NCBI RefSeq assembly: GCF_009928525.1
Contig: NZ_JAABOK010000020.1
Span: 39,108 to 103,107, forward strand
Reading direction: 5' to 3'
DNA length: 64,000 nucleotides
DNA from: Chitinophaga solisilvae
Lineage (GTDB): Bacteria > Bacteroidota > Bacteroidia > Chitinophagales > Chitinophagaceae
Part shown: piece after piece, positions 47,470 through 55,978 of the stretch
Numbering within the stretch: the stretch's first letter is position 1
Layout of the letters: every line of letters starts with the position of its first letter
Position numbers and translations under genes: made by a program
Notes under the pieces: generated by a model
Told to the model about the DNA's origin: nothing
What the model saw: only the letters and a program-made list of their open reading frames with translations
Databases searched by the model: none

Positions 47470-47510
47470 GGTCAAAATGTATTAATATGGGGTTAAGAAA
47501 AAATGCAACT

Positions 47511-47696
47511 ATTTGAGATTTGGTTATTTAAGATTTGGTTATTTGATTATTTGATTTACGGATTTTGGAATTTTTTGATTTTGAGATTTATAATGCAGCG
47601 AAGATTTTCGCGGATTTATCCGCTGCATTATAAATCTCAAAATCAAAAAATTCCAAAATCCGTAAATCAAATAATCAAATCTCAAATAACCAAATC
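47511..47696. repeat. Long inverted repeat, family B (IR4)
   Basis: Arms of about 75 bases built from ATTTGAGATTTGGTTATTTG units, then TTTACGGATTTTGGAATTTT and GAGATTTATAATGCAGCG, with a seven-base insertion in one arm. The loop (47601-47620) reads AAGATTTTCGCGGATTTATC. It fills the space between the DUF4132 start and the stop of the 48122 gene. It shares its stem with IR5, whose loop is inverted. Confidence 0.95.
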
Positions 47697-48122
47697 CTAC
47701 CAGTGGCTTCCGGCAAGAAAGGTTAGCCTTATAAAGGTGATGACAGTCTGAGGTGTCAGTTTAAAAGTGGCATCCAGGTGCTGTAACTCTTCTTCGTCGG
47801 CAAACACGGCAAACAAGCCGTCTTCATAGGCCTGCAGGGCTGTTTCCTGCGCTTTCAGCAGGTTAGCCTTGTTTTCGTTGTATATAGTACCGAAACCTAC
47901 TTTTCCCTGGTCTGCCTGACCGGTTATCTGCTGGTCGGACAGGAACGGGAGCAGTTGTTTTTCTGCTGGTTTATCGTTGTAAGCTGTTACCTGTTGTTTG
48001 ACAACTGCGGTTAATAATGCACGGAGTGAAGGGTTGCCGGGCAGATCATCAATGGCTATCGTCTGTTTCTCTATCAGGGCATGTTTCCTCCCTGCTTGTC
48101 TGGCATTTATGATCAGGTTCAT
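47697..48122 (-). CDS. Small protein of unknown function, 141 aa
   Basis: Starts MNLIINARQAGRKHALIEKQTIAI and has a mixed helical body with acidic helix EDGLFAVFADEEELQHLDA and C-terminal TPQTVITFIRLTFLAGSHW. No signal peptide or membrane segment. It lies upstream of the DUF4132 gene on the same strand, separated by IR4. Genes of this kind may accompany MolR-type genes, but I do not recognise a family. Confidence 0.65.
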   Translation of the reverse strand: MNLIINARQAGRKHALIEKQTIAIDDLPGNPSLRALLTAVVKQQVTAYNDKPAEKQLLPFLSDQQITGQADQGKVGFGTIYNENKANLLKAQETALQAYEDGLFAVFADEEELQHLDATFKLTPQTVITFIRLTFLAGSHW

Positions 48123-48227
48123 TCAATAATCTTTGCTGGTACAAACAGAATATTCAGCTACGAATATACTATAAAATACGCATTTTTGCTGCAATAATAC
48201 TACAGTTTCCGGCGTATGGAAAAATAT

Positions 48228-48641
48228 TTACCGGCCGCCAGAACCCTTTACAGCAAAGGGGTTAAAGATGGGATACACCACCATCCAAACCAATGCCGGC
48301 AGCAGGTGAACGGGTGCCATCATAGCAGGGAATAATTCGGGAGAAGTAAAGTGCAGCGGCAGATCTGCCAGCAAGGGCACAGCGATACTGCAGCAGGAAA
48401 GGAATAATAGCGGCAGCAGGAAGAGTGCTTCCCTCCTGCCCTTCAGCCGGCGGCCAATAAAATAGCGGGCAAGCGCTATCAGCATGCCTGCAATGATACA
48501 GGCGCTGATTAAGCTTTGCGGAGAGGAGATACTGCCAAAGTCAACATGCAGGGCAGACTGGTAAAAGTGGGTATAACCGGCGCCCAGCGCACCGGACACC
48601 ATACCTGTAACGAGGCCGCACCAGAAGAATCTGCTGATCAT
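48228..48641 (-). CDS. Small membrane protein, 137 aa
   Basis: Four hydrophobic segments of about 18-22 residues (near 4-24, 44-62, 72-92 and 106-126) with a positive RRLKGRRE loop between the second and third, which places that loop in the cytoplasm. It follows the YceI gene by two bases (48644 stop region, 48641 start), so both are probably made from one mRNA. Function unknown. Confidence 0.75.
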   Translation of the reverse strand: MISRFFWCGLVTGMVSGALGAGYTHFYQSALHVDFGSISSPQSLISACIIAGMLIALARYFIGRRLKGRREALFLLPLLFLSCCSIAVPLLADLPLHFTSPELFPAMMAPVHLLPALVWMVVYPIFNPFAVKGSGGR

Positions 48642-48643
48642 CG

Positions 48644-49180
48644 TTATCTGGAAGTTACCGGAACGGTAACAGCTAGGCTGGTAAAATCTGATTCATCACC
48701 GCGGGCGGTAGTAATACCGTAATCAGCGCGGTTTACTTTAAAATTCCCTGTAAATACGCCATTAGCGCCATTCCGGGAGAAGGTAAAAGGAATAGTAAAC
48801 GGTTTGGAAATACCATGCATTTCCAGGATCCCCTTCACTTCATAACCACCGGCTGTTTTTACCACAGACGAAGATACAAAGTGAATCACGGGGTACTTTT
48901 CCGCATCGAACCATTTGTCGCTGCGCGCATGGCGGTTTTTAAGGCCATTACCGGTATTGATGGAAGCCACGTCAATGGTCACATCAAACTTTGCCGCTGC
49001 AGGGTTCTGCTCATCAAAAATGATGGTGCCCTTCATCGTTTTAAAGGTTCCATCCGCATATTTGCCGGTGAACTTAATGGAATAATTATTATCAATCTGC
49101 CACTGCTGCACCGAAAACCAGGTGAACGCAGCTAACAGCAAAACCAGCGCGGTGGCCGCAGGATAAATCATCTTTCTCAT
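48644..49180 (-). CDS. YceI-family periplasmic protein
   Basis: 178 aa. An N-terminal signal/anchor (RKMIYPAATALVLLLAAFTWFS) and the YceI lipocalin-like barrel: FTGKYADGTFKTMKGTIIFDEQ, FDVTIDVASINTGNGLKNRHARSDKWFDAEKYPVIHFVSSSV, EVKGILEMHGISKPFTIPF and FKVNRADYGI. The family binds isoprenoid-type lipids in the periplasm. It heads a two-gene unit with the small membrane protein. Confidence 0.9.
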   Translation of the reverse strand: MRKMIYPAATALVLLLAAFTWFSVQQWQIDNNYSIKFTGKYADGTFKTMKGTIIFDEQNPAAAKFDVTIDVASINTGNGLKNRHARSDKWFDAEKYPVIHFVSSSVVKTAGGYEVKGILEMHGISKPFTIPFTFSRNGANGVFTGNFKVNRADYGITTARGDESDFTSLAVTVPVTSR

Positions 49181-49348
49181 AATAAATTCTTTTAAAACCG
49201 GATAGCATTCAGGAATAATACTGCCAGAAAATTAATAAATCTTTCAGGGACATCAAAAACAATTATCCTGCAGGCATCCTTCAAAGCCGCAGGCAGCACA
49301 ATTATCAGGTTAATTTCTTAACTTAATATCAAACCAAAACCATGAAAC

Positions 49349-49693
49349 ATGGGAAAATTTGTTATCACCAAAAAGCCAAACGGAAATTTCTTCTTCAAAC
49401 TAAAAGCCGATAACGGTCAGACTATCCTTGCCAGCGAAGGATACTCCGTCAGAATCAACTGCGACAATGGAATCGCTTCCGTTAAAGCCAACTCCATCCA
49501 CAAGGAACGATACGATAAACTCACTGCACAAAACGGACAGTTCTATTTCAATCTCAAAGGCTCCAACGGCAAGGTAATTGGTACCAGTGAAATGTACGAA
49601 ACAGAAGCCGCCCGTGATAACGGCATCGCATCCGTTAGAGCCAATGCACCGGAAGCGCCGGTGGACGATCAGTCCAGATACTGGGTGGAATAA
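49349..49693 (+). CDS. YegP-like DUF1508 protein with two repeats
   Basis: 114 aa. Two tandem DUF1508 repeats: residues 2-48 (FVITKKPNGNFFFKLKADNGQTILASEGY, GIASVKAN) and 52-100 (YDKLTAQNGQFYFNLKGSNGKVIGTSEMY, GIASVRAN). The fold is a small beta-alpha unit found in YegP-type proteins of unknown function. Length and two-copy layout are normal for the family. It reads towards IR5. Confidence 0.9.
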   Translation: MGKFVITKKPNGNFFFKLKADNGQTILASEGYSVRINCDNGIASVKANSIHKERYDKLTAQNGQFYFNLKGSNGKVIGTSEMYETEAARDNGIASVRANAPEAPVDDQSRYWVE

Positions 49694-49800
49694 TTTACGG
49701 ATTTGGGAATTTTTTGATTTTGAGATTTACAATGCAGCGGATAAATCCGCGAAAGTCTTCGCTGCATTATAAATCTCAAAATTCCAAAATCCCTAAATCT
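49694..49800. repeat. Long inverted repeat, family B (IR5), with loop inverted relative to IR4
   Basis: Arms of about 45 bases (TTTACGGATTTGGGAATTTT, GAGATTTACAATGCAGCG) pair with the right side, which lacks a few T-rich bases, so the match is imperfect. The loop (49740-49759) is the reverse complement of the IR4 loop with one base changed. It begins after the YegP-like stop and ends at the DUF481 stop, serving two converging genes. Confidence 0.92.
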
Positions 49801-50527
49801 AAAAAAATTTCTCTACCGTTATTCCGTAGTTGAGTAAAAGATTCTCCCTGTCTGTGCGGTTTAACTTATTGTAGGTCATGGCTGCTGTTAAGCTAAGCCA
49901 GGAGCGTAGTTTTACCGACAGGCTGTTATTACATTTCAGAATATAGTCGTCTCCGTGAGAGAGGGAATTCTGCAGGAAGTTGGAGCCTTCCAGCACAATT
50001 ATTTTCATTACCGTCCATTTGTAGTAAAGGCGGAATGAATTTCTGAAGGTATGGTAAATATCGGGGATGGTGTCTTTCAGAAAGAGGTCGGAGTTCTCGA
50101 ACAGTATGCCTTCGCTGAGATTCAGTGTGGCATTGGGGCGGTGTATAACGTCCATGGCTATACCAACGCCTGCCTGAAAGCGGTTGTTGATTTTCAGGGA
50201 AAAACTTTTGTCGTAGCTGGCCAGGCCCCAGTAATACCAGACACTGTCCACATTATAGTTAAAATCCACTGCTGCAGAAACATCGTTGTTCGTCTGCCTG
50301 GTATCCTGTTTGCCATATACATAGCTGGCGCCTGTATTCAGGGATATACGCCGTTTGCTGATCTTAAAGCCCATGGCATTATTCAGCAGGTAGGAATTGC
50401 CGGTGTTGGTCCGGTTGATGGAACCGGTAGATGCGTACTTTATAAAGTAATGAACAGAATCAGAAAATTGGGCGAAGCCTGCCATGCTACTCATCAATAT
50501 TATCAATAATAGTAATATTCTCCTCAT
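49799..50527 (-). CDS. DUF481 outer-membrane beta-barrel protein
   Basis: 242 aa. Signal peptide ending SSMAGFAQ, then repeated amphipathic strands with aromatic ends (YFIKYASTGSINRTNTGNSYLLN, RISLNTGASYVYGKQD, WYYWGLASYDKSFSLKINNRF, LSLTAAMTYNKLNR) and a C-terminal Phe, as in outer-membrane barrels of the DUF481 (YdiY) family. The function is not known. It probably lies in the outer membrane as a 10-12 strand barrel. Confidence 0.8.
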   Translation of the reverse strand: MRRILLLLIILMSSMAGFAQFSDSVHYFIKYASTGSINRTNTGNSYLLNNAMGFKISKRRISLNTGASYVYGKQDTRQTNNDVSAAVDFNYNVDSVWYYWGLASYDKSFSLKINNRFQAGVGIAMDVIHRPNATLNLSEGILFENSDLFLKDTIPDIYHTFRNSFRLYYKWTVMKIIVLEGSNFLQNSLSHGDDYILKCNNSLSVKLRSWLSLTAAMTYNKLNRTDRENLLLNYGITVEKFF

Positions 50528-50846
50528 AATCAGTTATTTGTCTGAAAAAACATGCCGCACAATTAACGTGCCTGAACATAAAATCGGGAGCGCAACTGAC
50601 AGCAGCATGGTGCAGAGACATCATCAGAAATTTTACCGGGCTGAAGATGAAAAGCAGTGCGGAGAAGAGCCTTGTCCGGCTGCCGTCATCTTATCATCTT
50701 TAAAATAAATATCAGGGGATGATTCATTGATGTCTGAAAAAATTATAATTTAGTTGATATCAGATAACGAAACGGAAATCTTTTTTATACCTGGAAACCT
50801 ATAGCCCCCTTATACAATACAACTTTAAATCACACAAAAGTAACCT
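50528..50846. other. Intergenic region before lipoprotein gene
   Basis: 319 bases between two divergent genes. No gene, hairpin or clear -7/-33 box was found. The part nearest 50847 is A/T-rich and must contain the lipoprotein gene promoter. Confidence 0.5.
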
Positions 50847-51821
50847 ATGAACAAATTAACTCTTGTAGCTGCGTGCGCGCTGCTGGCAATGGTTGCATGT
50901 AAACAAAGCGACCAGAAAACGGAACCTGTACCTTCACTGTCCAATCAACCAACAGTAGAAGTTAAACTGAATTTAAAAGGCGACATCATCACCGGAGAAA
51001 CTCCGATGGGAAGAAAAGCTGCCCTGTCCACACAAAACAAAACAGTACGTGACAGCGTGATTTACGCCGTTGCCGTAAGACAGGATCATCGCCTGCTGGC
51101 AATGGGTCTTTTCAATCGCATCGTTGATTCCATTCCGTTGAAAGTACCTACAACAGGCACTATCAGCGTTAGTGCGGTGGCCTTCAAAAAAAGTTCAGGC
51201 AATGGTTTGTACTACTCTTTTGACAGTACCGGTAACCAGAATTTCCCTTATCCTTTTTATGCGGCACTCCGAAACAGAATGGACACGCTGGTGTCACCCT
51301 ACAGCTCACCGGATTCACTTAATTACCTGTCTGTATTTGCTGATTCATCATCTCCGGCCTACACCATAAACGAATATTCTGAGCTGGAAACACACTATGG
51401 AAGAGTTACTTTCTCAGGTTCCTCTACCCCAAGTGCCCTTACCATTCAACTGAAAAGAGTGGTATTTGGCGTAAAATATGTCGTTGATAACTTCACTGCC
51501 GGCAGAATAAAAATAGAGTACAGTAATAACAGGCTGGCACCTCGTTACCTTACTCCGGGCAGTCCCAGTAATCAATATACCTACACGGCGGATGAACTCA
51601 AAAACAGGGATTCTGTATACAATGCTCCGATCCTGACTGTTAAATGGGAAAAACCTGATGGCAGCAATATTACCATAGGTTCCCGCCCATTGAGCTTCAA
51701 ACGTAACATACTCACTACAGTACGCATATCGCTGCCTGCACCTGGCAGCAATGGCAGTACCTGGCTACGTCCTATCCTCACGGAGATCTCCTGGATGTGG
51801 TATGAAGATGTAAATTTATAG
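50847..51821 (+). CDS. Lipoprotein of unknown function, 324 aa
   Basis: Signal with lipobox L-A-M-V-A-C (C18, in MNKLTLVAACALLAMVAC), so it is anchored by a lipid. Residues 30-320 are beta-rich (Ser/Thr/Tyr-rich strands such as TISVSAVAFKKSSGNGLYYSF and VTFSGSSTPSALTIQLKRVVFG), like the major fimbrial-subunit-type surface lipoproteins of Bacteroidota, but no family signature is certain. Surface display is inferred. It is a single gene followed by a hairpin element. Confidence 0.78.
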   Translation: MNKLTLVAACALLAMVACKQSDQKTEPVPSLSNQPTVEVKLNLKGDIITGETPMGRKAALSTQNKTVRDSVIYAVAVRQDHRLLAMGLFNRIVDSIPLKVPTTGTISVSAVAFKKSSGNGLYYSFDSTGNQNFPYPFYAALRNRMDTLVSPYSSPDSLNYLSVFADSSSPAYTINEYSELETHYGRVTFSGSSTPSALTIQLKRVVFGVKYVVDNFTAGRIKIEYSNNRLAPRYLTPGSPSNQYTYTADELKNRDSVYNAPILTVKWEKPDGSNITIGSRPLSFKRNILTTVRISLPAPGSNGSTWLRPILTEISWMWYEDVNL

Positions 51822-51848
51822 TCTGCGTGGTGGCATAGGTTAAGTGGG

Positions 51849-52145
51849 AATTACGAATTGCGAATTGCGAATTACGAATGTAAAGCGGAGAGCTGAGCGG
51901 ATAAGGAATATTATCTGTTTGGTTTCTTGTTTGTACAGGAAGCGTTTGCCAGCGTAATTGGTAATTCCCGTTTTTTTGTTTTACAATCTGAAATCCCCGC
52001 TTCAAAAGCCGGCAATCTCTCTCAGCTCTGTACACTCCTATCTGCGCCTTTATATCCATAATGCCTAACCTGCAATTCGTAATTGCTCCCCATCCGCTTA
52101 ACTCTCCGCTTTACATTCGTAATTCGTAATTTGTAATTCGCAATT
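51849..52145. repeat. Long inverted repeat, family A (IR6), with a 190-base spacer
   Basis: Left arm 51849-51903 and right arm about 52091-52145 share AATTACG/AATTGCG heptads and the stem GAATGTAAAGCGGAGAG with several mismatches. The arms are separated by about 190 bases, unlike the short loops of the other copies. The spacer carries on the minus strand the end of a 93-codon frame that does not look like a normal gene. The region 51822-52304 holds no other gene. Confidence 0.88.
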
Positions 52146-52304
52146 GCGCGCAGCGCCCAAACTTGTCCTAAAATGAACAGGCATAGATCAGTAACGAACA
52201 TATTTAATTAAAATAAAATACGTAATAAACTAACAACAAACATGCACCTCCATGGCATTTTTATTGGCAGGACAGCCGTGATACACGCTTAAAACAAAGT
52301 ATTC

Positions 52305-54692
52305 ATGTTTAAGAATTATGTCAAGATAGCGCTGCGAAGCCTGCAGAAAAACAAAGTATATACCTTGCTGAATGTAACCGGGCTGGCACTGAGTATGGCC
52401 TGCTGCATACTCATATTCCTGGTGGTACAATACCACCTCAGCTTTGACAATTTCCATCCGCAACGGGAACGCATATACCGGTTTGTTACAGAACAGCACC
52501 GGGATCAGATTTCCTATGTAGCTACGGTTCCGCCGGCATTCGGACAGGCCTTCCGCAATGATTACTCCTTTAGTGAAAAGGTGGCGCGTATTGTTACCTT
52601 CGACAAAGAGCTGGTATCGGTCGTTAGCGGCCATGAAGTGAGGAAGTTTAAAGAAGCTGCAGGCGTAGCCTTTGTGGAACCGGAGTATTTTGACATCTTC
52701 AACTTTCCGCTGTTGCAGGGCAACAAAGCCGATATGTTGTCTGCTCCCAATACCGCCGTCATCACCGAAAGCCTGGCATTGAAATACTTTGGCACTGTCA
52801 ATGCCGACGGTAAAATGTTACGGATCAATAACAAGATAGACTGCCGCATCACCGGTATTCTGAAAGACCTGCCGGCGAACAGCGATCATCATGCCGGCAT
52901 CTTTGTTTCCTGGGCATCCATGAAATCCTATAACGAGTTTTTTGCTGCCAGCGATTCCTGGGGCGGCATGTCTTCTCCCCTGCAATGCTTTACCAGGCTG
53001 CGGCCCGGCGTAACCGTTGCGGAAGTAGAGAAAGTACTCCCTGCCTATGTTACCCGCTACCGTCCTAAAAGCAAAAATGTTCACCACTATAAACTGCAAC
53101 CCCTTTCCCAAGTACACTTTGAAGCACGCTATGGCGGTGCTATGGAAAAAAGAAACCTCTGGGTACTCAGTATGATCGGTGTATTTCTGCTGGTAACTGC
53201 CTGTGTTAACTTCGTGAACCTGGCTACTGCACAGGCGCTCAGCCGCTCGCGGGAAATCGGTATACGAAAAGCACTGGGAAGTCTGCGCGGACAACTGTTC
53301 TGGCAATTCATAGCTGAAACCGGGCTGATAGCCCTGGTAGCCATGCTGCTGGCCATTATCATCGCCACGGGCATGCTCCCCGTCATCAACAACTGGTTCC
53401 ATACAAAAATTGTCCTCTCCTTTATGCATGACTGGATGCTATGGGCTTTCATCCCATTGCTCACGCTTCTCGTCACTTTCCTGTCGGGCTCCTGGCCTGG
53501 TCTTATCCTGTCCGGGTTCAAGCCGGTTACAGCGCTTAAAGGGAAGCTGTCCGCCAGCCACAGCAGCTTTGCTCCCCGTCGCACACTCATCGTATTGCAG
53601 TTCTCGGTTTCCCTGGTACTGATTATTGCGATGATCGTTATCACCCGGCAGATTAAATACGCCAGCCACTCTGATCTTGGTTTTGATAAAGACGCTGTGG
53701 TGATGATAGGGATGGGCTCCAATTTTTATGATAACAGCAAGGCACAGACGCTCCGGAAAGAACTGGCTGCCCTCCCCGGCGTGAAAAATGTGTCCATGTG
53801 CTATGCCGCACCTGCCGCACCGCAGATATGGAATACCACCGTAAAATTTGATACCCGCAGCGAGGAAGAGATCTTCAAGGTAAGCGTTAAATCCGCAGAT
53901 GAATCCTTTGCGCCGACCTTTGGCCTGCAGCTGCTTGCAGGACGCAATATGTTTGCGGCTGACAGCAATAACCAGGCGCTGATTAACGAAACCATGCTGC
54001 GCCGCCTGCAGTTGTCATCCCCGGAAGAAGCTATCGGCAGGCAAATTACCTATGATGTGAACAAGGTCATGATTGTTGGCGTGGTGAAAGATTTCTATGA
54101 CCGTTCCTTTCATGAAGCCATCAGCTCCGTGATGATTACCAATCAGGCAGATCAGTACACCGATTATGCCGTTAAAATAAATATGAAGAACCTGGTAAAA
54201 GTAGTACCGGAGCTGGAAAAAAAATGGAGCGCCATGTACCCGGAGCAATTGTTTGAATACCAGTTCCTCGATGAATCCATCGCCGAATTCTATGATACAG
54301 AATCCACTATGCTGAAGTTCATTATGACCTGTTCATTCATTGCCATTTTTATCGGATGCCTGGGACTGTACGGACTGGTATCCTACATGGTAGCGCAAAA
54401 AACAAAAGAGATCGGTATAAGAAAAGTACTGGGCAGCAGTATCAGTGGTATTCTCTGGATATTCGGGAAGGAATTTGCGCAGCTGATCCTCATCGCCTTC
54501 CTGCTGGCGGCTCCGCTGGCCTGGTGGCTGATGCATACGTGGCTGCAGGACTTCAAGTATCATATTCAGCTGGGACCGGCCATATTTGCACTCTCTATTA
54601 TAATTATCGCCGCCGTAGCGGTTATCACGGTAGGCTACCAGAGCCTGCGCGCCGCCCTGATGAATCCGGTTACCAGCCTCAAAGCAGATTAA
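52305..54692 (+). CDS. FtsX/MacB-type ABC transporter permease, 795 aa
   Basis: It opens FKNYVKIALRSLQKNKVYTLLNVTGLALSMACCILIFL, the typical start of Bacteroidota permeases with an N-terminal MacB-type core domain. Two FtsX halves follow (about 285-400 and 675-790), each with four membrane segments, including EIGIRKALGSLRGQLFWQF and EIGIRKVLGSSISGILWIFGKEFAQL. No ATPase gene is adjacent. The partner may lie elsewhere. Substrate unknown, with export of lipoprotein-like or peptide cargo known for MacB relatives. Confidence 0.87.
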   Translation: MFKNYVKIALRSLQKNKVYTLLNVTGLALSMACCILIFLVVQYHLSFDNFHPQRERIYRFVTEQHRDQISYVATVPPAFGQAFRNDYSFSEKVARIVTFDKELVSVVSGHEVRKFKEAAGVAFVEPEYFDIFNFPLLQGNKADMLSAPNTAVITESLALKYFGTVNADGKMLRINNKIDCRITGILKDLPANSDHHAGIFVSWASMKSYNEFFAASDSWGGMSSPLQCFTRLRPGVTVAEVEKVLPAYVTRYRPKSKNVHHYKLQPLSQVHFEARYGGAMEKRNLWVLSMIGVFLLVTACVNFVNLATAQALSRSREIGIRKALGSLRGQLFWQFIAETGLIALVAMLLAIIIATGMLPVINNWFHTKIVLSFMHDWMLWAFIPLLTLLVTFLSGSWPGLILSGFKPVTALKGKLSASHSSFAPRRTLIVLQFSVSLVLIIAMIVITRQIKYASHSDLGFDKDAVVMIGMGSNFYDNSKAQTLRKELAALPGVKNVSMCYAAPAAPQIWNTTVKFDTRSEEEIFKVSVKSADESFAPTFGLQLLAGRNMFAADSNNQALINETMLRRLQLSSPEEAIGRQITYDVNKVMIVGVVKDFYDRSFHEAISSVMITNQADQYTDYAVKINMKNLVKVVPELEKKWSAMYPEQLFEYQFLDESIAEFYDTESTMLKFIMTCSFIAIFIGCLGLYGLVSYMVAQKTKEIGIRKVLGSSISGILWIFGKEFAQLILIAFLLAAPLAWWLMHTWLQDFKYHIQLGPAIFALSIIIIAAVAVITVGYQSLRAALMNPVTSLKAD

Positions 54693-54715
54693 TATAAGTA
54701 CGTTTATAAACAAAT

Positions 54716-54746
54716 AAAGGGACAGGCCAGACGACCTTGTCCCTTT
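54716..54746. terminator. Bidirectional terminator between permease and efflux genes
   Basis: AAAGGGACA (54716-54724) pairs with TGTCCCTTT (54738-54746), with T-rich tails on the plus strand (to 54749) and on the minus strand. It lies between the permease stop (54692) and the adaptor stop (54768), which converge. Confidence 0.88.
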
Positions 54747-54767
54747 TTCTATTTATTGTATGCATGA

Positions 54768-55928
54768 TTATTTCGATACCACCGCAGCAGTAGCCGGTAC
54801 TGTTTTCACATGTGCTGCGGCCGACCCGTCTCTCACTTCTTCACTGGCTGTTTTCACGATGAGATCATCCGGGTTCAGGTCACCGAATACTTCGGTCTGA
54901 TCTTCCACCTTACGGCCTGTTTTCACCGGTATCCACTCTACCTTCTTATCCTTAATCCTGAGAAGGAATACGCCGGTGGTGGAATTCAGGATAGCTTTGG
55001 ATGGCACCACGAAAGTACTGACATTGCTGCCGGTGAGCGGAATGGATACTTCTGCCACCATACCAGGCAATAATTTTTTATCATTATTAAGTACATCCAT
55101 CTCAATGCTCTGGGATCGTAAACGCTCGTCCAGCGCGCCCGACAGCCTGCTAACCCTAGCAGTAAAAACCTGGTTGAGCATGGATTTCGTGGTAAAGTTC
55201 ACCTCGCTGTTCTGATGCAGGTAGCTGTTATATGCTTCCGGAATACTTACTACCAGACGTAATTTCTTCTGTTCCTGCAGGGTGAAGATAGGCATATCAG
55301 AACCTTTACCGGCGGGGCCTACATAGGCGCCGGCGCTCACATTTCTCCGGCTGATAACACCACTGAAAGGAGCGCGTATTTCCAGGTAGTTGCGGGTATC
55401 TCCAATCTCCCGGTAAGCCGCTTTGGCTGCATCCAGCTGGGCGAGATCAGATTTCTGTTTGGCGAAAGCGATGTCCAGGTCATTCTGCGAAACAGTACCC
55501 GGCGTTTTGCTGGTTTCCAGCAGGCGGTCATATGTTGCCTTACTGGAAAGATATACCGCTTCCTGTGATTTGAGCCGTGATTCCGCACCTGACAACTGCG
55601 AGTTCAGTTCAGGTGCTTCCATGGTTACCAGCAGCTGGCCGGCGGTCACTTCGCTGCCGACATCCACATATAACTTTCTCACGAAGCTGCTGACTTTGGC
55701 GTACAGGTCTACCCGCTGAAAGGCCACCAGTTCACCAGGTATTTTAATCGAGGAGGACAGCTGTCCTTTTTGAATGGCAAAGGCTTCCAGCGCAGGCGGG
55801 GCGGCCTCGGCAGCGCCTTCTTTTTTCTCCTTCTCTGCTTTTGCATTGGAGGTGCCACAGCTCTGTAACAGCACTGCAGAAGCAGCCACTGATAAAAACA
55901 AGCGCGCGATGTTGGATGCTGGTTTCAT
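54768..55928 (-). CDS. RND efflux periplasmic adaptor lipoprotein
   Basis: 386 aa from the ATG at 55928, which gives a lipobox signal (ARLFLSVAASAVLLQSC). An ATG ten codons earlier is possible. Biotinyl-lipoyl-like region KIPGELVAFQRVDLYAKVSSFVRKLYVDVGSEVTAGQLLVTMEAPEL, then a helical hairpin (about 105-175), barrel domain (RAPFSGVISRRNVSAGAYVG) and a C-terminal membrane-proximal domain. It bridges the permease and the TolC protein. It is the last gene of the efflux operon, 51 bases after the permease. Confidence 0.9.
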   Translation of the reverse strand: MKPASNIARLFLSVAASAVLLQSCGTSNAKAEKEKKEGAAEAAPPALEAFAIQKGQLSSSIKIPGELVAFQRVDLYAKVSSFVRKLYVDVGSEVTAGQLLVTMEAPELNSQLSGAESRLKSQEAVYLSSKATYDRLLETSKTPGTVSQNDLDIAFAKQKSDLAQLDAAKAAYREIGDTRNYLEIRAPFSGVISRRNVSAGAYVGPAGKGSDMPIFTLQEQKKLRLVVSIPEAYNSYLHQNSEVNFTTKSMLNQVFTARVSRLSGALDERLRSQSIEMDVLNNDKKLLPGMVAEVSIPLTGSNVSTFVVPSKAILNSTTGVFLLRIKDKKVEWIPVKTGRKVEDQTEVFGDLNPDDLIVKTASEEVRDGSAAAHVKTVPATAAVVSK

Positions 55929-55978
55929 AAAATGATTTTTATTTCCTGTTATTCTCATGGTAATTGTCAGACTTTCTT

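Noticed and set aside
45931..47496. 521-codon open frame on the plus strand
   Set aside because: It lies wholly opposite the DUF4132 gene, is rich in Cys, His and Gln in the manner of antisense translation, and shows no domain.
51778..52059. 93-codon minus-strand frame between lipoprotein and permease genes
   Set aside because: It overlaps the lipoprotein end and the heptad repeat arm (IRNSQFAIRNS), so its end is repeat-derived. The first part might be a relic and is kept only as a finding.
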